7,282 bases of DNA from an uncultured Lachnospiraceae bacterium. GTDB lineage: Bacteria > Bacillota > Clostridia > Lachnospirales > Lachnospiraceae. Within the stretch, counting starts at the first letter, position 1; each line of letters starts with the position of its first letter. Where the stretch lies: the NCBI GenBank assembly GCA_902489925.1, contig CABUBX010000108.1, positions 1 to 7,282 on the forward strand, read 5' to 3'. A program made the position numbers and the translations under genes. The notes beneath the pieces are model-generated. The model was not told the DNA's origin. It saw nothing but the letters and a program-made list of their open reading frames with translations, and did no database searches. This document shows, piece after piece, positions 1 through 6,081 of this stretch.

Positions 1-12
1 TCGGTTCGCGCC

Positions 13-58
13 GGTCAAAGTAAATGTCTGCTTCGCAGCCGCTTCCTTTGACCTTTTT
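13..58 (+). terminator. Rho-independent terminator of an upstream gene
   Basis: GGTCAAAG (13-20) pairs with CTTTGACC (46-53), and an inner stem CTGC (28-31)/GCAG (35-38) sits in the loop. Five Ts follow at 54-58. The plus-strand T tail suggests it ends a gene lying to the left of the window, insulating the operon that starts at 182. Confidence 0.6.
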
Positions 59-114
59 GCGCTGCAAACCAAAATTTTGTTATTCCTTTTTGGTATAAGC
101 GTCGAAAAAAGCGT

Positions 115-146
115 CATTTCATCATTTTGCAAATCTATGCTATTCT
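115..146 (+). promoter_or_regulatory. Putative promoter of the thiolase operon
   Basis: A -10-like TATTCT (141-146) lies 20 bases after CATTTC (115-120), the same layout seen before the MFS gene and, with 21 bases, before the crotonase gene. Between them TTGCA (127-131) and TATGC (136-140) form a degenerate version of the TTGCATA/TATGCAA inverted repeats found in the other two intergenic regions. AAGCGTC is repeated at 97-103 and 109-115. The -35 hexamer is poor, so activation by a regulator is plausible. The start of transcription is inferred. Confidence 0.4.
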
Positions 147-181
147 AAGAATAAGTAAATAGATTTAGGAGGTTTTAAGGT

Positions 182-1342
182 ATGAATAGAGAAGTGGTTA
201 TTGTTGCATACGGGCGTTCAGCGGTATGCCGTTCACGAAAAGGCGCATTTGCAGGAACACATCCGATTGAATATTCCGCGCAGGTATTAAAAGGTGTACT
301 TGAAAAAATTCCGCAGTTAGACAGGGCAGATATTGAGGATGTCATTATGGGCTGTGCGGTACAGCACAATACAACCTCAATGAATATTGCAAAGAGTGTT
401 GCTGTAAGAGCCGGACTTCCAGAATGTGTAGCGGGGCATACAATTAACCGGTTTTGTTCTTCGGGGCTTCAGGCCATTGCAACAGCGGCGAATGCGATTG
501 CGGCAGGACAGGGTGATGTGATTGTTGCCGGCGGTGTGGAAAGCATGACAGATACATTTGCACCATATCCTGTTGAATATCAGGATGCATGGCTGAACGA
601 ACATGCACCGGGGGCTTATATGCCTATGGGAATTACTGCTGAAAATATTGTTAAAAAATATGGTCTTACCCGTGAAGAAATGGACAAAATGGCTTATGAA
701 TCTAATATGAAGGCAGCCAAAGCCCAGAGCGAAGGCAAGCTTGCACCTTCAATTATTCCTGTGACAGCGACAGATTCAGAAGGCAATGAGCGTGTTGTTA
801 TCGAAGATGAAGGTATCCGTCCGAATACAACAATGGAGGCTCTCGCAGAGCTTAAACCTTGCTTTATTCCTGAAATAGGAACGGTGACAGCAGCAACATC
901 TTCACAGACATCAGATGCAGCGGCATTTGTTGTTGTTATGGCGGAAGAAAAGGCAAAGGCACTGGGAATTAAGCCAATCGCGAAAATGGTATCCTTTGGT
1001 GTGGCCGGCTGTGATTCGACTATGATGGGACTGGGACCGATTTATGCTGTGCCTAAGGCAATGCAGCGCGCGGGACTTACAGTGGACGATATGGACGTTA
1101 TCGAATTAAATGAGGCTTTTGCGGCTCAGGCAATTCCGTGTATAAGAACACTTAAAATGAATCCGGAAAAAGTAAATCCTTACGGCGGTGCAATGGCTCT
1201 GGGACATCCTATGGGTGCAACAGGCGCATTTTTGACATGTAAGGCTCTGGACTATCTTCAGGACAATAACGGAAAATACGGACTTGTAACAATGTGTATC
1301 GGCGGCGGTATGGGCGCTGCTGCGGTATTTGAGCGTTTATAA
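182..1342 (+). CDS. Acetyl-CoA acetyltransferase / 3-ketoacyl-CoA thiolase
   Basis: Thiolase of 386 residues, the usual length for the family. It should catalyse reversible thiolytic cleavage of a 3-ketoacyl-CoA (for example acetoacetyl-CoA) to acetyl-CoA in the cytoplasm. Visible motifs are the acylated Cys92 in NRFCSSGLQA, the NEAF motif at 310-313, His342 in GGAMALGHPMGATG, and the second catalytic Cys372 in CIGGGMG. The SSQTSDAAA stretch (240-248) resembles degradative more than biosynthetic thiolases, a weak hint at a catabolic role. The start is set by AGGAGG at 167-172, nine bases before ATG. It is the first gene of a three-gene operon; the next gene starts 12 bases after its TAA, and the thiolase stop overlaps that gene's ribosome binding site. 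Family is secure; chain-length preference and exact substrate are not. Confidence 0.95.
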   Translation: MNREVVIVAYGRSAVCRSRKGAFAGTHPIEYSAQVLKGVLEKIPQLDRADIEDVIMGCAVQHNTTSMNIAKSVAVRAGLPECVAGHTINRFCSSGLQAIATAANAIAAGQGDVIVAGGVESMTDTFAPYPVEYQDAWLNEHAPGAYMPMGITAENIVKKYGLTREEMDKMAYESNMKAAKAQSEGKLAPSIIPVTATDSEGNERVVIEDEGIRPNTTMEALAELKPCFIPEIGTVTAATSSQTSDAAAFVVVMAEEKAKALGIKPIAKMVSFGVAGCDSTMMGLGPIYAVPKAMQRAGLTVDDMDVIELNEAFAAQAIPCIRTLKMNPEKVNPYGGAMALGHPMGATGAFLTCKALDYLQDNNGKYGLVTMCIGGGMGAAAVFERL

Positions 1343-1354
1343 GGAGGAAATGTC

Positions 1355-2320
1355 ATGAAAGTAGAAGATATTAAAAAAGCCGCTTCAGTCGGTGGCGGTG
1401 TGATTGGTTCAAGCTGGACACTATTATTTGCAATGAAGGGTATTGAGGTATGTCAATACGATATTAATGATGAGCAGATTGAAAACTGCAAAAAAAATAT
1501 TGAGAGAAATATTGCTGCACTTGTTGAGTTTGGGGCAATCAAGGAAGAAGATATCGAAAAAATCCATGAAAGAATCAGCTATACAACAAAGATTTCAGAG
1601 GCTGTTGACGGTGTGCAGTTTATTCAGGAAAATGGTCCTGAACGTCTGAACTTAAAGCAGAGTATTCTTGCTGAAATTGAAGCCTATGCACCGTGTGAGG
1701 CTATTTATGCAAGCAGCTCATCGGGACTTTTAATTTCTGATATTACAGCGCAGGCAAAATATCAAAACCGCTGTGTCGGCGGACATCCTTATAATCCGCC
1801 GCATCTTATTCCGCTTGTGGAAATTACATACGGTGAGCATACAGATATGGAAAATGTAGAGCTTGCAAAGGCGTTTTATCAGTCTATCGGCAAAGAAGCT
1901 GTTATTTTAAATAAAGAATGTCCGGGATATATTGCAAATCGTCTTCAGCTCGCTGTCTACCGGGAAATGATAGACCTTGTCATGCGCGGCATATGTACGG
2001 CTGAGGATGCGGATAAAGCGCTTGTCTATGGACCGGGTATCCGTTGGGCAATTTTCGGACACAATATGATTATGCAGCTTGGAAATCCGGGCGGATTAAA
2101 AGGCATGATGGCAATGCTTGGCACGGGCGGCGATGCATGGCTTGCCGATATGGCTGACTGGAAGCATATGCCGAATGAGACATACGGTGAAATTGCTCAG
2201 GCATCGGTGGATGAGATGATGAAAAATTTCCCTGACGAAATCGGACATACAAATCCTGAGATTGCAAAATATAGAGATAAAATGCTTATTGAGATTTTAA
2301 AGCTTCATAAAAAGTTGTAA
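1355..2320 (+). CDS. 3-hydroxyacyl-CoA / L-carnitine dehydrogenase-family NAD+ oxidoreductase
   Basis: Protein of 321 residues with an N-terminal Rossmann fold (GGGVIG at 13-18, acidic Asp36 at the end of beta-2, pointing to NAD+) and a helical C-terminal domain. Catalytic residues of the family are visible: Ser in ASSSSG (119-124), His144 in HPYNPPHLIPLVE, Glu156, and Asn195 in GYIANRLQ. At 321 residues it is longer than typical butyrate-pathway Hbd (about 280), and the HPYNPPHLIPLVE and GPGIRWAIFG (226-235) sequences are like L-carnitine dehydrogenase and lambda-crystallin-type enzymes. It may therefore oxidise a free 3-hydroxy acid or a 3-hydroxyacyl-CoA. Translation starts at the ATG after AAGGAGGAA; an ATG at 1349 runs into TGA at once. 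Middle gene of the operon, 16 bases before the next. Family is secure, substrate unknown. Confidence 0.92.
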   Translation: MKVEDIKKAASVGGGVIGSSWTLLFAMKGIEVCQYDINDEQIENCKKNIERNIAALVEFGAIKEEDIEKIHERISYTTKISEAVDGVQFIQENGPERLNLKQSILAEIEAYAPCEAIYASSSSGLLISDITAQAKYQNRCVGGHPYNPPHLIPLVEITYGEHTDMENVELAKAFYQSIGKEAVILNKECPGYIANRLQLAVYREMIDLVMRGICTAEDADKALVYGPGIRWAIFGHNMIMQLGNPGGLKGMMAMLGTGGDAWLADMADWKHMPNETYGEIAQASVDEMMKNFPDEIGHTNPEIAKYRDKMLIEILKLHKKL

Positions 2321-2336
2321 TAAGGGGACATTATTT

Positions 2337-3098
2337 ATGGGAATAGTTGATAACAAGGTCATAGTAGTGACCGGCGCCAATTCAGGTATCGGTAAGGAAA
2401 CAGCGCTTGTTTTGGCTTCGGAGGGGGCAAAGGTTGTGCTGGCGGCCAGACGTCTTGATAAGCTTGAAGAAGTCGCATTTGAAATTCGTCAAAAAGGCGG
2501 AGAGGCTCATTGCGTCAGCGGCGATGTCAGTGTAAAGGAAGATTGCGAGCGGATTATCGGTGAGGCGTTGGAAAAATACGGACGGGTGGATGTGCTTGTC
2601 AACAATGCCGGTATGGGTGATAAGCAGATTCCGATTACACGCTGCAGCGACGATTGGTGGCATGAAATATGTGCGGTTAATCAGGATTCTGTGTTTTATA
2701 TGACAAGGGCTGCTCTGATTCCGATGGAAATGCAGGGTGAAGGCTCGATTGTCAATATATCTTCAATCGGCGGAGTATATGCCAATGCCGGCATTGCCTA
2801 TAGTGCAGCTAAAGCTGCCGTTGTTGCAATGACAAAAAATGTAGCGATTCAGTTTGCGGGGAAAGGCATACGATGCAATGCGGTTTGCCCGGGACCGACA
2901 ATCACACCGCTGCTTTCAAAGGATGCCTGTGCAGATTTTGACCAGGAATTTGTTAAAATCTGCAATGAGCATATTTGCCGGAGTGTGCCTAAAGCAGAGG
3001 CTGTCGAACAGGCGAATGCAATATTGTTTTTTGCCAGTGATTTATCAAAGGCAATAACCGGTCAGGCGCTCGTTGTTGACTATGGCTGTAACCTATAA
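2337..3098 (+). CDS. Classical short-chain dehydrogenase/reductase (SDR)
   Basis: SDR of 253 residues, normal for the classical subfamily; cytosolic oxidoreductase interconverting an alcohol and a ketone. Visible landmarks are the cofactor motif TGANSGIG (12-19), Arg38-Arg39 after beta-2 (favouring NADP(H)), Asp63, NNAG (89-92), Asn115, and the catalytic Ser143, Tyr155 and Lys159 (YSAAK), followed by CPGPTITP (184-191). FabG-like and hydroxysteroid or secondary-alcohol dehydrogenases share this layout, so the substrate cannot be read from the sequence. It has a weaker ribosome binding site (AAGGGGA, eight bases before ATG) than its operon neighbours. It is the last gene of the thiolase operon and is followed directly by a long terminator. 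Its place beside a hydroxyacid dehydrogenase and a thiolase suggests it oxidises or reduces an intermediate of the same pathway. Confidence 0.93.
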   Translation: MGIVDNKVIVVTGANSGIGKETALVLASEGAKVVLAARRLDKLEEVAFEIRQKGGEAHCVSGDVSVKEDCERIIGEALEKYGRVDVLVNNAGMGDKQIPITRCSDDWWHEICAVNQDSVFYMTRAALIPMEMQGEGSIVNISSIGGVYANAGIAYSAAKAAVVAMTKNVAIQFAGKGIRCNAVCPGPTITPLLSKDACADFDQEFVKICNEHICRSVPKAEAVEQANAILFFASDLSKAITGQALVVDYGCNL

Positions 3099-3105
3099 AA
3101 AAGTT

Positions 3106-3180
3106 AAATAAAGGGCTCAAAGATTTTGGTTGGTGCGCGTTAAAATGCTCACTTACACAAAATCTTTGAGCCCTTTATTT
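3106..3180. terminator. Long-stem bidirectional terminator between convergent genes
   Basis: Bases 3106-3127 and 3159-3180 are perfect reverse complements (22 bp), extended by one G-C pair (3128/3158), around a loop of about 30 bases. The core is GGGCTC/GAGCCC, and the arms end in A/T-rich runs on both sides, so it can end transcription of the SDR operon (stop at 3098) and of the convergent metallohydrolase (stop at 3195). A second, imperfect stem (GTGCGC with GCTCAC) can form inside the loop. Confidence 0.85.
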
Positions 3181-3194
3181 TGAAATTTTGGATT

Positions 3195-4172
3195 TTATGA
3201 GAAGATGGCACGAGGATTGTCAGTCAGAAGTTTTTCTATGGCACTCTCTGACATACCGCGTTTTTTAAGTCCGGGCAGGACTTTCGCACCGATGGTTCGG
3301 ATATTGGCGTCTTTGAGTGCTTCCTGCATAAATGGTGTCATGACAATCGGACGTCCAAGATTGACATTGACGGAGTCGTGACCGAGAAGGATTTTATCGC
3401 CATAGCCTTTGTCGACAAGCGCTTTGATGACATCCATACGCTGTTCGTCGGTCGGTGTGTGGAAAAGTTCTCCCTGAAGTCCGAAACGGTCTAAGTTTAC
3501 ATAAACGCCTTTTTTTAACACTTCTTCGTGATATGCAATATTTGTGCTTCCGCACATATGGCCGATTGCTATTTTGTCAGGTGAGGCGCCGTTGGAAATT
3601 AAGAGGTCAGCCTGCTCAGGTTCCATAGTGCCTTGTTGTGTATGTGTGATGATGACGACACCGGTATCACGCTGTACACGTGCCGCAGCTTTAAAGAAAT
3701 GTTCCTCCATTGGGGTGATTTCATTAAGACTGCTGGCAAGTTTAATGACACCTGCTTTAATATCTGTGCCTTCTATACCTTTTGTGACTTCTGTAAGCAT
3801 GAGCTCATAGATTTCTTGCTCGATATCGGCGAAGCCTTTTCTGAAATTCCAATAGGCATAAGAGCTTTCGGCTTGAAAATAATAGCCTGTAGAGCAGATA
3901 ATATTCATGCCTGTCATATCAGATATTTTCTTTAAAAAGCGAACGTTTCGTCCACATTCATTTGTTGTGGCGTCCACAAGTGTTTCAATGCCGTAGGCAC
4001 GGGCATCTTTGACTGCCTGAATACATGCGTCAGTATAAGCTTCTTCGTTAAAACCGCCAAGTGTTGCATCGCCCTGAAAACCGCAGTAACCAAAAAGAAA
4101 ATGCTCATGCATCAATGTGCGTCCAAGCTGATTTGAAGCTTTGGATTCCGATACACAATTAACAAACTTCAT
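3195..4172 (-). CDS. Phosphotriesterase-family (PTE-like) metal-dependent hydrolase
   Basis: Amidohydrolase-superfamily protein of 325 residues, the usual length of PTE homologues and PTE-like lactonases. The full binuclear metal set is visible: His22 and His24 (MHEH), the bridging Lys144 in GVIKLASS that is carbamylated in this family, His177 in THTQQG, His205 in IGHMCGSTN, and Asp266 in LGHDSV. The C-terminal TDNPRAIF (317-324) is also typical. No signal peptide is seen, so it is probably cytoplasmic. Most characterised bacterial relatives hydrolyse lactones or other esters rather than organophosphates; a lactonase or cyclic-ester hydrolase role is inferred. GGAGG (4182-4186 on the plus strand) lies nine bases before ATG. 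It is monocistronic, convergent with the SDR operon and divergent from the MFS gene. The residues after His205 (MCGSTN) differ from the aspartate-containing stretch often seen there. Confidence 0.9.
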   Translation of the reverse strand: MKFVNCVSESKASNQLGRTLMHEHFLFGYCGFQGDATLGGFNEEAYTDACIQAVKDARAYGIETLVDATTNECGRNVRFLKKISDMTGMNIICSTGYYFQAESSYAYWNFRKGFADIEQEIYELMLTEVTKGIEGTDIKAGVIKLASSLNEITPMEEHFFKAAARVQRDTGVVIITHTQQGTMEPEQADLLISNGASPDKIAIGHMCGSTNIAYHEEVLKKGVYVNLDRFGLQGELFHTPTDEQRMDVIKALVDKGYGDKILLGHDSVNVNLGRPIVMTPFMQEALKDANIRTIGAKVLPGLKKRGMSESAIEKLLTDNPRAIFS

Positions 4173-4223
4173 TGTTATACCTCCAATAAAATAGAATATA
4201 AATTGATTTCGGTGATTAATTTA

Positions 4224-4252
4224 AGTATAATTGTTTTTTGTGTGCGCGGCAA
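4224..4252 (-). promoter_or_regulatory. Putative sigma-70-type promoter of the PTE-like hydrolase gene
   Basis: Read on the minus strand, TTGCCG (4247-4252) and TATACT (4224-4229) are separated by 17 bases. They lie about 50-80 bases upstream of the ATG. The TTGCATA/TATGCAA inverted repeat at 4282-4299 is about 30 bases upstream of the -35, a position suited to an activator or shared operator. Confidence 0.5.
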
Positions 4253-4281
4253 TAAACAAGATAAAAGTGCCTTTGACGATT

Positions 4282-4299
4282 TTGCATAAGGCTATGCAA
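4282..4299. promoter_or_regulatory. Inverted repeat, possible operator (divergent region, site 1)
   Basis: TTGCATA (4282-4288) and TATGCAA (4293-4299) form a perfect 7-bp inverted repeat with a 4-base spacer. It has no T-run and lies between divergent promoters, so a protein binding site is more likely than a terminator. The same half-sites recur upstream of the crotonase gene. Confidence 0.45.
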
Positions 4300-4346
4300 G
4301 AACTGAATTTTAAAGAAATTTAATGTTTTGGCATTGGAAAAACGGC

Positions 4347-4363
4347 TATGCATTTCCTGCATA
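4347..4363. promoter_or_regulatory. Inverted repeat, possible operator (divergent region, site 2)
   Basis: TATGCA (4347-4352) and TGCATA (4358-4363) form a 6-bp inverted repeat with a 5-base spacer, about 25 bases upstream of the MFS -35 zone. It lies inside a wider inverted repeat, CATTGGAAA (4332-4340) and TTTCCAATG (4384-4392). The half-site is related to site 1, with the halves in opposite order. Confidence 0.35.
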
Positions 4364-4375
4364 ATTATCGGCTCT

Positions 4376-4413
4376 AAACGGCATTTCCAATGAAATGGCG
4401 GTTTTGTTATACT
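4376..4413 (+). promoter_or_regulatory. Putative promoter of the MFS gene with a shared 12-base element
   Basis: AAACGGCATTTC (4376-4387) is followed after 20 bases by a -10-like TATACT (4408-4413). The identical 12-mer stands 21 bases before TATAAT upstream of the crotonase gene. CATTTC with CAAT and GAAATG (4382-4397) also forms a small palindrome. The canonical -35 is weak, so regulated activation is plausible. Confidence 0.45.
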
Positions 4414-4503
4414 TTTAACATAGAAACGCATACAGACTGAATTGAGGGAGGTCAAAGCGTGCGGTAAAGAGGAGGAAAGCCATTGCCAAAGTAGGAGGAG
4501 AAA

Positions 4504-5763
4504 ATGAATAAAAATAAAGTGAGTTATAATTTTGGCGCAAAAGGCTGGAGTATTATCGGGTTTGAAGTGATATTCCTGTTTTTTATGACGGGAATGACAG
4601 CAGACGGTTTAAATATTATTGTGCCGTCTGTGGCTGCTTTCAGAGGTTGGAATCCGGATGTTGTTTTGTCCATTTCAACCCCTGCAAGCATTATAGCCTT
4701 ACTGCTTGTTGTGTTTTGGGGACAGTTTATTGAAAAATAGGGGCTTAAAAAGGTTACGGTCGTTACAATGTTTCTTGCATCCATTTCAATGATTGCCTAT
4801 GGTAATTCAACAAGTATTGCGATGTATGCGGTAACACTTGTATTAATGGTAACATTTGTTAATGCATTTTCAATCACATGTGGTTTTGCTATATGTACAA
4901 ACTGGTTCCCAACAAAAAAGGGCATTGTCATGGGATTGACAACAATCGGTATGAACCTTGCCAGTGCGCTGATTAGTATTATATTAAACACACTGACACA
5001 GATGTTTAATATTGCTATTGCTATTTCAATCATGGGCGGTGTCATTGCAGTTGTTGCAGTTTTAGTTATGTTATTTGTTCAGGATACTCCGGAAAAAGCA
5101 GGATGCCTGCCGGACAATGACCATGAAATTGCAGCAATGATTCATAAAGAAGAAGCGGAAGCTTCAAAGAAAGAAAAAATTTCTTATCGCCGTTCATTAA
5201 AAGATATCCGGGTATGGGTGCTCGGTGCTGCTTACGGCTTATTCGGACTTGCGACAGTCGGCATTATGTCACAGCTCGTTTCATTTTTTATTGAAGCGAG
5301 AAGCTTTGACTTAAATACAGCGATTTATACAGTAACTGTTGCCGCAGTCATCGGTATGGTTGGCTCATGGCTCTGGGGTGTGGTTGACCAGAAAGTCGGA
5401 ACAAAGCTTGCTTCTATTTTGTTTGGTGTTTGGTATTTTATCGGTATTGCATTCCTTGTAGTACCAAATAATATTTGTATGTACATAGGTATCTTTATGC
5501 TGGGATTCGCAATCGGCGGAAACGGTAACTTTGCGCCGTCTATGGCAAGCTTCGTATTCGGACGCCGTGACTTTGCAGTATCTTATAGCTGTATGAACAT
5601 GATTGTCGGTGTTGTGCGTTCATGTTCATTCCTTGTACTTGCCGTACTTCGTTCGGCATTCTCAGGCTACACAGTACCATATATGGTATTTGCGGTTATG
5701 TGCCTGATTGCTTCTGCATTAATCGCAGTTACAAAATGCAAAGATGCTTACGCAGAAGATTAA
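4504..5763 (+). CDS. MFS transporter (oxalate/formate-antiporter-like), interrupted by an in-frame TAG
   Basis: One continuous frame of 419 codons plus TAA encodes a 12-helix-type major facilitator protein of normal length (400-430), if the TAG at codon 79 is read as a residue. The N-terminal piece is 78 residues with two membrane segments. The frame resumes at once after the TAG with conserved sequence: WFPTKKG (134-140), a charged central loop (about 193-233), and WGVVDQKVGTK (291-301), the C-half copy of the loop 2-3 motif. The NWFP-KKG stretch resembles OFA/monocarboxylate-type carriers, suggesting organic-acid transport across the inner membrane (inference). AGGAGGAG precedes ATG closely. 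A restart at ATG 4768 lacks a good ribosome binding site and would lose two helices. The gene is monocistronic with its own terminator. It could be a fresh pseudogene, an amber-suppressed gene or a sequencing error. Confidence 0.85.
4738..4740 (+). other. In-frame amber codon inside the MFS gene
   Basis: The TAG falls in the loop 2-3 signature (GQFIEK-stop-GLKK). The C-half of the same protein has the equivalent WGVVDQKVGTK, where the matching position is Val, a variable site. Codons on both sides stay in frame and conserved. A single substitution from TAT or TAC (Tyr), AAG (Lys) or several other codons would explain it. Confidence 0.9.
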
Positions 5764-5801
5764 ATGAAAATTTGGCTTTAAAGCTTATAAATCCTCTTTA
5801 C

Positions 5802-5828
5802 AAACGGCAGCCGAAAAGCTGCCGTTTT
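5802..5828 (+). terminator. Rho-independent terminator of the MFS gene
   Basis: AAACGGCAGC (5802-5811) and GCTGCCGTTT (5818-5827) form a perfect 10-bp stem around CGAAAA, with a short T tail continuing into T-rich sequence. It begins about 40 bases after the MFS stop codon. Confidence 0.8.
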
Positions 5829-5840
5829 ACTGTTTTACTG

Positions 5841-6037
5841 TTTGCAGGTTTGCGGTAAGACGAAGAACTTAAAAAAAGAGATGGGTTGATTTCAAGAGCA
5901 AAACCATTTGTAGGTTTGCGGTAAGACGAAGAACCTAAAAAAAGAGGTTGGCATGTTTCAAGAGCAAACCATTTGTAGGTTTGCGATAAGACGAAGAACC
6001 TAAAAAAAGAGATGGGTTGGTTTCAAGAGCAAAACCA
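5841..6037. repeat. Three tandem 65-66 bp repeats plus a partial fourth start
   Basis: Units are 5841-5906 (66 bp), 5907-5971 (65 bp) and 5972-6037 (66 bp); a fourth begins at 6038 and breaks off after about 17 bases. Each runs from TTTG(C/T)AGGTTTGCG through AAGACGAAGAAC and an A7 run to CAAGAGCAAA(A)CCA. Units 1 and 3 differ at about four positions; unit 2 diverges in its middle and is one base shorter, so the array does not keep a reading frame. Unit junctions form small hairpins, GCAAA(A)CC-ATTTGTA-GGTTT(T)GC. With the two flanking terminators, this accounts for the gene-free stretch 5764-6081; no gene is seen in it. Confidence 0.9.
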
Positions 6038-6075
6038 TTTGTAGGTTTTGCGATGAAACCAACCCATCTCTTTTT
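6004..6075. terminator. Bidirectional long-stem terminator at the end of the repeat array
   Basis: Bases 6004-6024 (inside repeat unit 3) and 6055-6075 form a perfect 21-bp stem; GCAAAACC (6029-6036) and GGTTTTGC (6044-6051) pair inside the loop around ATTTGTA. On the minus strand it lies six bases after the crotonase stop and ends in a T7 run, so it should end that gene. On the plus strand it ends in T5 and backs up the MFS terminator. Confidence 0.8.
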
Positions 6076-6081
6076 CCCCAT

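Noticed and set aside
182..2320. Plain butyrate-synthesis operon
   Set aside because: Crotonase, butyryl-CoA dehydrogenase and electron-transfer flavoprotein genes are missing from the operon, and the dehydrogenase is the longer carnitine-dehydrogenase type.
4216..4455. 79-codon open frame on the minus strand between the PTE-like and MFS genes
   Set aside because: It covers the divergent promoters and inverted repeats, has no convincing ribosome binding site, and its composition does not resemble a protein family.
4768..5763. Treating the 331-codon downstream part as a separate transporter gene
   Set aside because: There is no good ribosome binding site, it would lack the first two helices, and it continues the upstream frame exactly after the TAG.
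5841..6054. CRISPR array
   Set aside because: The 65-66 bp units are directly adjacent with no variable spacers, and no cas gene is in the window.
5841..6075. Insertion sequence or MITE
   Set aside because: There is no transposase, no terminal inverted repeats around the whole array and no visible target duplication; the inverted repeats are better explained as terminators.
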